Assembly: GCF_003640395.1 (NCBI RefSeq)
Contig: NZ_RBZQ01000001.1
Span: 62,001 to 126,000, forward strand
From: Stutzerimonas urumqiensis
GTDB taxonomy: Bacteria > Pseudomonadota > Gammaproteobacteria > Pseudomonadales > Pseudomonadaceae
Direction: 5' to 3'
DNA length: 64,000 nt
The notes beneath the pieces were generated by a model. That model searched no databases. It saw only the letters and a list, made by a program, of their open reading frames with translations, and was not told where the DNA came from. Positions 1 through 8,833 of the stretch are shown here, in pieces; the stretch's first letter is position 1, and the number at the start of each line of letters is the position of its first letter. Made by a program: the position numbers and the translations under genes.

Positions 1-159
1 GCGCTCGATCACGCCGTCTTCCTGCATGCGGTGGATGCGCCGCCAGCATGGCGATTGCGACAGCTCGACCTTCTCGGCGATCTCGGCGGCCGAGAGGTCG
101 GCGTTGTGTTGCAGCAGCAGGAGGATCTTGCGATCCAGGCTGCTCAGCGGGGTTTGCAT
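1..159 (-). CDS. Lrp/AsnC family transcriptional regulator (N-terminal part)
   Basis: This is the first 53 codons of a regulator whose remainder lies beyond the left edge of the window. The translation opens MQTPLSSLDRKILLLLQ and continues into AAEIAEKVELSQSPCWRRI, the winged helix-turn-helix that defines Lrp/AsnC proteins (SPCWRRI is the recognition helix). The family forms ligand-binding dimers or octamers that usually sense an amino acid and control transport or catabolism. It is transcribed divergently from the indolepyruvate oxidoreductase gene, so I infer that it controls that gene and the amino-acid block downstream. The start is the ATG ending at 159, preceded by an AGAACAGG stretch on the minus strand. 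The effector-binding RAM domain cannot be seen. Confidence 0.85.
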   Translation of the reverse strand, partial: MQTPLSSLDRKILLLLQHNADLSAAEIAEKVELSQSPCWRRIHRMQEDGVIER

Positions 160-270
160 GGCCTGTTCTCTTTTCTTGTTCTGGTTGGATTGTTCATGCA
201 GCGCACGCGCTCGCAAGGGCAAAAGTAGAAAGAAAAAGCCTGCGCGTCACGTCCAAGATGTGTGCAACGC

Positions 271-298
271 GTGCCGACGGGGCGATCCCCCGTCGCAC
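271..298 (+). promoter_or_regulatory. hairpin in the leader of the oxidoreductase gene
   Basis: An 11-bp inverted repeat with one bulged base (GTGC, C bulge, GACGGGG; then CCCCGTCGCAC) lies about 60 bases before the oxidoreductase start codon, in the divergent intergenic region. No T-tract follows, so it is not an ordinary terminator. It could be an operator for the divergent Lrp-type regulator or an mRNA leader structure. The inverted repeat is what I see; its role is a guess. Confidence 0.35.
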
Positions 299-357
299 AG
301 GGTGGGCACGGTGATCCCGTCGCCCCGACTCCGGACAAGAAGAAACAGGAGCCACCC

Positions 358-3300
358 ATGTCGCAATCCCTGGCCGATATCCGCCTGGACGACAAATACC
401 GTTTAGCCACGGGTCATCTGTACCTCACCGGTACCCAGGCGCTGACCCGCCTTCCCATGTTGCAGCACCAGCGCGACCAGGCTCGCGGCCTGAACACCGG
501 CTGCTTCATCTCCGGCTACCGCGGCTCGCCGCTCGGCGGGCTCGACAAGAGCCTCTGGGAGGCACGCGAATTCCTCAAGGAACACGCCATCCACTTCCAG
601 CCCGGCGTCAACGAAGAGTTGGCGGCCACGGCCGTGTGGGGCAGCCAGCAGACCAACCTGTTTCCCGGCGCCCGGTACGACGGCGTGTTTGCCATGTGGT
701 ACGGCAAGGGCCCCGGCGTCGACCGTTGCGGCGACGTGTTCAAGCACGGCAACTCGGCGGGCGTTTCGCCGCATGGCGGCGTGCTGCTGCTGGCCGGCGA
801 CGACCACGGCTGCAAGTCCTCGACCATCGCCCACCAGAGCGAACACGCCTTCATCGCCGCATCGATTCCGGTGCTGAACCCGGCCAACGTCCAGGAAATC
901 CTCGACTACGGGATCATCGGCTGGGAGCTGTCGCGCTATTCCGGCTGCTGGGTGGCGCTCAAGACCATCGCCGAGAACGTCGATTCCTCGGCGGTCGTCG
1001 AGGTTGATCCGGCGCGCATCCAGACGGTCGTCCCGGCGGATTTCGAGCTGCCCGAGGACGGCGTGCACATCCGCTGGCCCGACCCGCCGCTGGCGCAGGA
1101 AAAGCGCCTGAACATGTACAAGATCTACGCCGCGCGCGCCTTCGCCCGCGCCAACCACCTCAACCGGGTGATGATCGACTCGCCCACGCCGCGCCTGGGG
1201 ATCATCACCACCGGCAAGAGCTACCTGGATGTACGCCAGGCGCTGGATGACCTCGGCCTGGACGAAGCGCTGTGCGCCCAGGTCGGGCTGCGCGTGCTGA
1301 AGGTGGGCATGAGCTGGCCGCTGGAACCGGTCTCGGTGCACGAGTTCGCCGAGGGCCTCGACGAGATCCTGGTCGTCGAGGAAAAGCGCAGCGTGATCGA
1401 GGACCAGGTCACCGGCCAGCTGTACAACTGGCCGGTCGGCAAGCGCCCGCGGGTGGTCGGCGAGTTCGACGAGCAGGGCTGCTCGTTGCTGCCGAACCTC
1501 TCCGAACTGACCCCGGCGCAAATCGCCCGGGTGATCGCCAAGCGGCTTGCGCCGATCTATTCCAGCGACAGCATCCAGGCCCGCCTGGCGTTTCTCGACG
1601 CCAAGGAAAAGGCGCTGGCCGCGCGCAGCTACAACACCGTGCGCACGCCGCACTATTGCTCCGGCTGCCCCCACAACACCTCCACCAAGGTGCCCGAAGG
1701 CAGCCGCGCCGCGGCCGGCATCGGCTGCCACTACATGGTCCAGTGGATGGATCGGCGCACCGAGACCTTCACCCAGATGGGCGGGGAAGGGGTGAACTGG
1801 ATCGGCCAGGCGCCGTTCACCGACACGCCGCACATGTTCCAGAACCTCGGCGATGGCACCTACTTCCACTCCGGCCATCTGGCGGTGCGCGCCGCGGTGG
1901 CGTCGGGGGTGAATATCACCTTCAAGATCCTCTATAACGACGCCGTCGCCATGACCGGTGGCCAGCCCATCGACGGCGAACTGCGCGTCGACCAGCTCAG
2001 CCGGCAGGTCTTCAACGAGGGCGTGCAGCGCATCGCGCTGGTGTCCGACGAGCCGGAAAAGTACCCGACCCGCGAGACCTTCGCGCCGATCACCACCTTC
2101 CATCACCGCCGCGAACTGGACGCCGTGCAGCGCGAGCTGCGCGAGTTCAAGGGCGTCTCGGTGATCATCTACGACCAGACCTGCGCCACCGAGAAGCGCC
2201 GCCGGCGCAAGCGCGGCAAGCTGGAAGACCCGGCCAAGCGCGCCTTCATCAACGAGGCGGTCTGCGAGGGCTGCGGCGACTGCGGCGAGAAGTCCAACTG
2301 CCTGTCGGTACTGCCGAAGGAAACCGAGCTGGGCCGCAAGCGCGAGATCGACCAGAACGCCTGCAACAAGGATTTCTCCTGCGTCGAAGGCTTCTGCCCG
2401 AGCTTCGTCACCGTCCACGGCGGCGGGCTGCGCAAGCCCGAGGCGCTGGGCGCCGCAGCGCGCCAGGACGATCTGCCCGTCCCGCGCATGCCGGCCCTCG
2501 ACCGGCCCTGGAACATTCTGGTGCCGGGCGTCGGCGGCAGCGGCGTGACTACCCTCGGCGCGCTGCTGGGCATGGCCGCGCACCTGGAAGGCAAGGGCAG
2601 TACGGTGCTCGACCAGGCCGGGCTGGCGCAGAAGTTCGGCCCGGTGGTGACCCATATCCGCATTGCCGCCAAGCAGGACGACATCTTCGCCGTGCGTATC
2701 GCCGCGGGCGAGGCGGACCTGATCCTCGGCTGCGACCTGATCGTCGCCGCCGGTGACGATGCGCTGACCCGCCTGAACGACAAGACCAGCCATGCGGTGA
2801 TCAACAGCCACGAATCGGCCACCGCCGAATTCACCCGCAACCCCGACGCCCAGGTGCCGGGCGAGGCCATGCGCCAGGCGATCGTCGATGCGGTGGGCGC
2901 GGACAAGACCCACTTCATCGACGCCACCCGGCTGGCCACCCGGCTGCTGGGCGACAGCATCGCCACCAACCTCTTCCTGCTCGGCTTCGCCTGGCAGAAA
3001 GGGCTGGTGCCGCTGTCGGTGGCGGCGATCGAGCAGGCCATCGAGCTCAACGGCGTCGGCGTCAAGCTCAACCGCGAGGCGTTCCGCTGGGGCCGCCGCG
3101 CCGCGCATGAGCGCGAGGCGGTCGAGTCGCTGGCCCGCCCGGTCGAACAGGCCGAGCCGCGCTGCGAAACGGTCGACGAGATCATCGCCTGGCGCGTGGA
3201 CTTCCTCACTCGCTACCAGAGCGCCCGTTACGCCCGGCGCTACCAGGCGCTGGTCGAGCGGGTGCGGCAGGCTGACCGCGAGCCCGATCAGGCCCTGACC

Positions 3301-3834
3301 GAGGCGGTGGCGCGCTACTACTTCAAGCTGCTCGCCTACAAGGACGAGTACGAAGTGGCGCGGCTGTACAGCGAGCCGGCCTTCCGCCAGCGCCTCGCGT
3401 CGCAGTTCGAAGGCGACTACCGGCTGCAGTTCCACCTGGCGCCGGCCTGGCTGGCCAAGCGCGACCCGGTGACCGGCGAGCCGCGCAAGCGCGAGTTCGG
3501 CCCGTGGATGCTCAACGCCTTCGAGGTGCTGGCGAAGTTCCGCTTCCTGCGCGGCACACCGCTCGATCCGTTCGGCTACGGCGCTGACCGCAAGCTCGAG
3601 CGCGAGCTGATCGGGGAATACGAGCGCACCGTCGAGTCGCTGCTGAGCCAGCTCAAGCCCGGCAACTACCGCACGGCCGTGGCCATCGCCGCGCTGCCCG
3701 AGCAGATCCGTGGCTTCGGCCCGATCAAGGAGCGCAGCGTCGCCGCGGTCCGTCAGCGGCAGAAGCTGCTGACCGAGCAGCTCGCGACCGGCGATGAGGC
3801 GCAGCCGGTGCGGTTGTTTCATTCGGCGGCGTAA
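358..3834 (+). CDS. indolepyruvate ferredoxin oxidoreductase, fused alpha/beta type
   Basis: This 1158-residue enzyme oxidatively decarboxylates aryl- or branched 2-oxo acids such as indolepyruvate to acyl-CoA, using thiamine diphosphate and passing electrons to ferredoxin. It is the single-chain form in which IorA- and IorB-like parts are fused. The N-terminal part carries the 2-oxoacid oxidoreductase core. Next come CSGCPHNTST near residue 435, a TPP-binding region (GDGTYFHSG near 498), a cysteine-rich 4Fe-4S region (CEGCGDCGEKSNC near 635 and further Cys to about 680), a gamma-type domain beginning ILVPGVGGSGVTT near 718, and a C-terminal extension from about 940 as in other fused proteins. 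I start it at ATG 358 behind AGGAG rather than at the in-frame upstream codon at 262, because the fused family begins about here. It fits the amino-acid dehydrogenase and transporters downstream. Confidence 0.93.
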   Translation: MSQSLADIRLDDKYRLATGHLYLTGTQALTRLPMLQHQRDQARGLNTGCFISGYRGSPLGGLDKSLWEAREFLKEHAIHFQPGVNEELAATAVWGSQQTNLFPGARYDGVFAMWYGKGPGVDRCGDVFKHGNSAGVSPHGGVLLLAGDDHGCKSSTIAHQSEHAFIAASIPVLNPANVQEILDYGIIGWELSRYSGCWVALKTIAENVDSSAVVEVDPARIQTVVPADFELPEDGVHIRWPDPPLAQEKRLNMYKIYAARAFARANHLNRVMIDSPTPRLGIITTGKSYLDVRQALDDLGLDEALCAQVGLRVLKVGMSWPLEPVSVHEFAEGLDEILVVEEKRSVIEDQVTGQLYNWPVGKRPRVVGEFDEQGCSLLPNLSELTPAQIARVIAKRLAPIYSSDSIQARLAFLDAKEKALAARSYNTVRTPHYCSGCPHNTSTKVPEGSRAAAGIGCHYMVQWMDRRTETFTQMGGEGVNWIGQAPFTDTPHMFQNLGDGTYFHSGHLAVRAAVASGVNITFKILYNDAVAMTGGQPIDGELRVDQLSRQVFNEGVQRIALVSDEPEKYPTRETFAPITTFHHRRELDAVQRELREFKGVSVIIYDQTCATEKRRRRKRGKLEDPAKRAFINEAVCEGCGDCGEKSNCLSVLPKETELGRKREIDQNACNKDFSCVEGFCPSFVTVHGGGLRKPEALGAAARQDDLPVPRMPALDRPWNILVPGVGGSGVTTLGALLGMAAHLEGKGSTVLDQAGLAQKFGPVVTHIRIAAKQDDIFAVRIAAGEADLILGCDLIVAAGDDALTRLNDKTSHAVINSHESATAEFTRNPDAQVPGEAMRQAIVDAVGADKTHFIDATRLATRLLGDSIATNLFLLGFAWQKGLVPLSVAAIEQAIELNGVGVKLNREAFRWGRRAAHEREAVESLARPVEQAEPRCETVDEIIAWRVDFLTRYQSARYARRYQALVERVRQADREPDQALTEAVARYYFKLLAYKDEYEVARLYSEPAFRQRLASQFEGDYRLQFHLAPAWLAKRDPVTGEPRKREFGPWMLNAFEVLAKFRFLRGTPLDPFGYGADRKLERELIGEYERTVESLLSQLKPGNYRTAVAIAALPEQIRGFGPIKERSVAAVRQRQKLLTEQLATGDEAQPVRLFHSAA

Positions 3835-3854
3835 CGACCTGAAGCCGCGTGGCC

Positions 3855-3932
3855 CCGGTTCGCGACCAAGGTCGCTCCTACAAGGTGCCGTCGTAGGAGC
3901 GAGGGGGACAACAGGTTCCTCCCGCGAACCGG
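3855..3932. repeat. REP-like palindromic element
   Basis: Nested inverted repeats fill the gap between the oxidoreductase and the dehydrogenase genes. The outer arms are CCGGTTCGCG (3855-3864) and CGCGAACCGG (3923-3932). The inner arms are GCTCCTAC (3874-3881) and GTAGGAGC (3893-3900). The GGTCGCTCCTACA core is typical of repetitive extragenic palindromes in pseudomonads. Two oppositely oriented units with a short spacer suggest a REP doublet (REPIN). It may also stabilise or terminate the upstream transcript. Confidence 0.75.
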
Positions 3933-3998
3933 CCACGAACCGATTCCAAAACGCGCCCTGACGGCGCGCATCGTTTACAAGAACAAGAGAGGCCCCCC

Positions 3999-5063
<1,065 letters not shown>

Positions 5064-5075
5064 TTCTCCTGGTTT

Positions 5076-5119
5076 GCCTCGTCATCCGACGCTCCGGCGC
5101 CGGCTGGCGGGGCTTTTTT
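5076..5119 (+). terminator. rho-independent terminator after the dehydrogenase
   Basis: A GC-rich stem (GCCTCGTCATCC paired with GGCTGGCGGGGC, with two wobbles and one mismatch) is followed by six T residues, 12 bases past the dehydrogenase stop. It separates the dehydrogenase from the transporter pair. Confidence 0.8.
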
Positions 5120-5187
5120 ACATCCCGGCGCAGTTCCAGCCGGACCGGCTTCGGCCGTCCATTCACAACAACAAAAAGGAACCGTTC

Positions 5188-6591
5188 ATGTCGCAAAGCA
5201 GCCTTTCCGCTACCGCCACCCTCGAGGCCGGCCGCCAGGCGCGCGCGGGCCAGCGCGGGCTCTGGTCGTCCCGCTGGGTATTCTTCCTCGCCGCCACCGG
5301 CTCGGCGGTGGGCCTGGGCAACATCTGGAAATTTCCCTACATCACCGGCGAGAACGGCGGCGGGGCCTTCGTGCTGATGTACCTCGGCTGCATCCTGCTG
5401 ATCGGCATTCCGTTGCTGATGGCCGAGGTGATGATCGGCCGACGCGGGCGGCACAACCCGGCCGGCTCGATGGCCGCGCTCGCCCGCGAAGCCGGCGCCA
5501 GTCGCCATTGGCGCACGCTTGGCTGGGTCGCCGGGCTCACCGGCTTTCTGATCCTGAGCTTCTACTCGGTGATCGCCGGCTGGGCGCTGGCCTATGTGCC
5601 GGCGTTGTTCGGCGGGCAGTTCACCGGCATCACGCCGCAGGCGAGCGAGGCGCGCTTTGGCGCGATGCTGGCCGAGCCGGGCATGCTGGTGCTGTACGGC
5701 ACGCTGATTCTCACCGCCACGCTGGCCATCGTCGGGCTTGGCGTGCGGCGCGGGCTGGAGCAGTCGCTGCGCTTCATGATGCCGGGGCTGTTCGTGCTGC
5801 TGCTGGTGCTGGTCGCCTATTCGGCGGTCAGCGGCGAGTTCCTGCGGGCGGTGGAATTTCTCTTCGTCCCCGACTTCAGCAAGCTGACCGCCACCAGCGT
5901 GCTGGTCGCGCTGGGCCATGCCTTCTTCACGCTGAGCCTGGCCAGCGGCGCGATGATGACCTACGGCTCCTACCTGCCGGAGGGCACCTCGATCGCGCGG
6001 ACGGCGCTGATGGTGGCGATCGCCGACACAACGGTGGCCCTGCTGGCGGGGCTGGCGATCTTCCCGCTGGTGTTCGGCAATGGCCTGGAACCGGGCTCCG
6101 GGCCGGGGTTGCTGTTCGTCACGCTGCCGATCGCCTTCGGGCAGATGCCGCTGGGCATGCTGGTCGGCGGGTTGTTCTTCGTGATGCTGGTGATCGCCGC
6201 GCTGACCTCGACCATCTCCCTGCTGGAACCGGCCATCGCCTGGCTGACCGAGCGCTACCGGACCACGCGCATCAAGGCCACGCTCGGCTGCGGCGCGGTG
6301 CTCTGGGTGCTGAGCCTGGGCAGCGTGTTCTCGTTCAACCTGTGGTCGGAGCACACCCTGTTCGGCCGGACCTTCTTCGACCTGCTCGACAAGCTCACCA
6401 CCAACTGGCTGATGCCGCTGGGCGGGCTGGGGATCGTGCTGTTCGTCGGCTGGGCGCTGAACGAGCGGCTGGTGCGCGAGGCGATGGCGATGCGCTCGCC
6501 GGCCCTGTTCCGGGTGTGGTGGTGGCTGATCCGGCTGGTCACGCCGATGTGCATCGTGGCGGTGTTTCTCAACCTGGTCGGTCTGCTCTGA
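5188..6591 (+). CDS. NSS family sodium-dependent amino-acid transporter (first of two)
   Basis: A 467-residue inner-membrane protein of the neurotransmitter:sodium symporter family (LeuT fold), importing amino acids with Na+. TM1 carries the hallmark unwound Na+/substrate site GSAVGLGNIWKFPYITGENG. About eleven to twelve hydrophobic segments follow, including the TM6-like SLASGAMMTYGSYLPEG. Many bacterial NSS proteins have 11 or 12 segments and about this length. A hydrophilic leader of about 30 residues precedes TM1. I start at ATG 5188, preceded by AAAAAGGA, rather than at an upstream codon lying over the terminator. It is closely similar to the next gene, evidently by duplication. The neighbouring catabolic enzymes suggest a branched-chain or aromatic substrate, which is inference. 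Confidence 0.9.
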   Translation: MSQSSLSATATLEAGRQARAGQRGLWSSRWVFFLAATGSAVGLGNIWKFPYITGENGGGAFVLMYLGCILLIGIPLLMAEVMIGRRGRHNPAGSMAALAREAGASRHWRTLGWVAGLTGFLILSFYSVIAGWALAYVPALFGGQFTGITPQASEARFGAMLAEPGMLVLYGTLILTATLAIVGLGVRRGLEQSLRFMMPGLFVLLLVLVAYSAVSGEFLRAVEFLFVPDFSKLTATSVLVALGHAFFTLSLASGAMMTYGSYLPEGTSIARTALMVAIADTTVALLAGLAIFPLVFGNGLEPGSGPGLLFVTLPIAFGQMPLGMLVGGLFFVMLVIAALTSTISLLEPAIAWLTERYRTTRIKATLGCGAVLWVLSLGSVFSFNLWSEHTLFGRTFFDLLDKLTTNWLMPLGGLGIVLFVGWALNERLVREAMAMRSPALFRVWWWLIRLVTPMCIVAVFLNLVGLL

Positions 6592-6864
6592 GGCCGTCTC
6601 GCGGCCGGGTCCGTCGGGCCGCGTGGAAGAAGTACGTGCCGCACTGTCAGATTTTCCTTACGCTTGCCGGCCGTTGTGACCGGGCTGCGCGGCCGTATCG
6701 CCGCTGTAAGGCAAGGCTGACACCGCGTGCGCGGGCCGGGCGGCCAACGCGTCGCCGGGTGGCTTGCCGCCCGACGGCGCAACCCGTGTGATGGGCTCAC
6801 GGGTCTAGAACCTTGCGCTGCGCGTCGCCTCCTGGCGGCGCTGTCACAACAACAAGAAAGGTGA
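6592..6864. other. intergenic region between the two NSS genes
   Basis: This 273-base gap holds no convincing ORF. It contains short inverted repeats (for example CCTTAC near 6656 and GTAAGG near 6706), but no T-tract terminator and no consensus promoter that I can identify. It is long enough for the second transporter to have its own promoter. Confidence 0.4.
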
Positions 6865-8328
6865 ATGATGAGTAGAGAAAAGCCGAAGAACCTCTGGCTG
6901 TCCCGCTGGGGTTTCGTCCTGGCGGCCACCGGCTCCGCGGTGGGGCTGGGCAATATCTGGAAATTCCCCTACATCACCGGCGAGTACGGTGGCGGCGCCT
7001 TCGTGCTGATGTACCTGGCGTGCATCCTGGCCATCGGCATCCCGGTGATGATCACCGAGATCGCCCTCGGCCGGCGCGGGCGCGGCAGCCCGCTGGATGC
7101 CATCGGCCGGGTGGTTCGCGAGAACAACGGCAACCCGGCCTGGAAGGCGGTCGGCGGCATGGCGATGCTGGCCGGCTTCATGATCCTGTGCTTCTACGTG
7201 GTGGTCGCCGGCTGGGCCTTCGCCTACACCTGGAAGATGCTCGACGGCTCGCTCGCCGCGCCCAGCGTCGAGGCGCTCGGCGCGGTGTTCGAGTCGCACA
7301 ACGCCAACCCCTGGGCGCTCGGTGGCTGGAGCGTGCTGGTCGCCCTGCTGACCCTGCTGATCGTCGGCAAGGGCGTGCAGGCCGGCGTGGAGCGGGCCTT
7401 CCGCTGGATGATGCCGGGCCTGGCGGTGATGCTGTTGGTGCTGGTCGGCTACTCGTTCAGCAATGGCAGCTTCGGCGAAGGCGTGGCGTTCCTCTTCACC
7501 TTCGATGCGTCCAAGCTGTCCGGCGAGGCGCTGCTGGCGGCGCTCGGCCATGCGTTCTTCACGCTGAGCCTGGCGAGCGGGGCGATCCTGACCTACGGCT
7601 CCTACATCCCCGATGGTCAGTCGATCGCGCGAACCACTTTCATCGTCGCAATCGCCGATACCTGCGTCGCACTGCTGGCGGGCCTGGCGATCTTCCCGGT
7701 GATCTTCGCCAACGGCATGGACCCGAGCGCCGGTCCCGGCCTGATCTTCATGAGCCTGCCGCTGGCGTTCCAGCAGATGCCGTTCGGCACGGCCTTCGGC
7801 GTGCTGTTCTTCGCGATGGTGTCGGTCGCGGCGCTGACCTCGGCGATCTCGATGATCGAGGCGGTGGTCGCCTACCTGAACGAGAAGCACGGCCTGAGCC
7901 GCCCACGCGGCGCCGCGTTGGCCGGTGCGGTGCTGCTGGTGATCAGCCTGCTGGCGATGCTCTCGTTCAATGTGGGCGCGGACTGGAAGCTGTTCGGCAT
8001 GACGCTGTTCGACGGCCTGGACTACCTCACCTCGCGCTGGATGATGCCGCTCGGAGGCATCCTGATGGCGATCCTCGCCGGCTACTGTCTGCGCGACGGC
8101 ATCATGCGCGACGAGCTGGGCCTGTCAGCCGGCGGTTATGCGCTGTGGCTGTTCATGGTCCGCTACGTGAGCCCGGTGATGATCATGCTGGTGTTCCTCC
8201 ATGCGCTCGGCTGGCTGGGCTTCGACCCGCTGGTGCGCTGGTACTGGGTGCTCGGCGCTATCGGTACGCTGGCGGTACTTGGCGAGCTGCTGCGCCCCGG
8301 CATGCAGCGCGCACGGGTCCGCGCCTGA
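6865..8328 (+). CDS. NSS family sodium-dependent amino-acid transporter (second of two)
   Basis: A 487-residue paralogue of the preceding transporter with the same TM1 Na+-site signature (GSAVGLGNIWKFPYITGEYG) and the same TM6-like SLASGAILTYGSYIPDG. It is predicted to be an inner-membrane Na+-coupled amino-acid importer. It differs from its neighbour in having a shorter N-terminal tail and an extra hydrophobic segment near the C-terminus (WYWVLGAIGTLAVLGELL), so the two may differ in helix number. Two adjacent ATG codons (6865 and 6868) follow AAGAAAGGTG, and either could start translation. A strong terminator closes the unit. Tandem duplication with divergence suggests distinct substrates or affinities. 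Confidence 0.9.
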   Translation: MMSREKPKNLWLSRWGFVLAATGSAVGLGNIWKFPYITGEYGGGAFVLMYLACILAIGIPVMITEIALGRRGRGSPLDAIGRVVRENNGNPAWKAVGGMAMLAGFMILCFYVVVAGWAFAYTWKMLDGSLAAPSVEALGAVFESHNANPWALGGWSVLVALLTLLIVGKGVQAGVERAFRWMMPGLAVMLLVLVGYSFSNGSFGEGVAFLFTFDASKLSGEALLAALGHAFFTLSLASGAILTYGSYIPDGQSIARTTFIVAIADTCVALLAGLAIFPVIFANGMDPSAGPGLIFMSLPLAFQQMPFGTAFGVLFFAMVSVAALTSAISMIEAVVAYLNEKHGLSRPRGAALAGAVLLVISLLAMLSFNVGADWKLFGMTLFDGLDYLTSRWMMPLGGILMAILAGYCLRDGIMRDELGLSAGGYALWLFMVRYVSPVMIMLVFLHALGWLGFDPLVRWYWVLGAIGTLAVLGELLRPGMQRARVRA

Positions 8329-8374
8329 TGCGGTGAATGCCACCGCGCCGTGCAGGGCGTGGTGGGTGGTGATG

Positions 8375-8412
8375 CGAAAAAAGGCGACGCCCGCGGGTGT
8401 CGCCTTTTTTCG
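8375..8412. terminator. strong bidirectional terminator
   Basis: A perfect 14-bp inverted repeat (CGAAAAAAGGCGAC at 8375-8388, GTCGCCTTTTTTCG at 8399-8412) has A-rich and T-rich flanks inside the stem, so it can act in both directions. It ends the transporter transcript. Confidence 0.92.
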
Positions 8413-8520
8413 TTCTGCGGACCGGCACGAGCGGGGCGGCGGCTCGGCACCGACGGCAGGTTCGAACGCCGCCTGTGCAGGGCCGGTCGAACCGTACAGC
8501 CCTTCGCACGGATTCCGCCC

Positions 8521-8829
8521 ATGCACCTGATCCAGCTCCTCCTGCCGCTCTACGACAACCGCGACCAGGCCTTTGCGGGGCGTCTCTATCGCGAGGTCGG
8601 CGAGGCCCTGGTGGCCCGCTTCGGCGGCTTGACCGCCTTCACGCGAGCGCCAGCCACCGGCCTCTGGCAGGAAGACGGCGTGCACACCGAGCGTGACGAG
8701 GTGGTGGTCTACGAAGTGATGGCCGAGACGCTGGATCGCGACTGGTGGGCCGCCTACCGCGCCCGACTGGAGCAGCGCTTCGGCCAGGAGGAACTGGTGA
8801 TTCGAGCCTGGCCGATCGAGCGCCTGTAG
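8521..8829 (+). CDS. conserved hypothetical protein, 102 residues
   Basis: A small soluble protein beginning MHLIQLLLPLYDN, with no signal peptide or membrane segment. The alternation of strands and helices, and the VVVYEVMAETLDRDWWAAYR stretch, would suit a small alpha/beta (ferredoxin-like) fold, but I do not recognise a named family. I start it at ATG 8521, where the hydrophobic first strand begins. The upstream in-frame codons run back through the terminator, so longer versions are unlikely. It converges on the deacetylase gene, whose end lies 4 bases away. No function is assigned. Confidence 0.7.
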   Translation: MHLIQLLLPLYDNRDQAFAGRLYREVGEALVARFGGLTAFTRAPATGLWQEDGVHTERDEVVVYEVMAETLDRDWWAAYRARLEQRFGQEELVIRAWPIERL

Positions 8830-8833
8830 CGGA

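Noticed and set aside
403..3936. A 1177-codon open frame on the minus strand opposite the indolepyruvate oxidoreductase
   Set aside because: It lacks any family motif, is low-complexity in high-GC DNA, and mirrors the real gene's codon pattern. It is a shadow frame.
6592..6864. A small gene between the two transporters
   Set aside because: Short frames exist but lack ribosome sites and family sequence; the gap is better read as regulatory or spacer.
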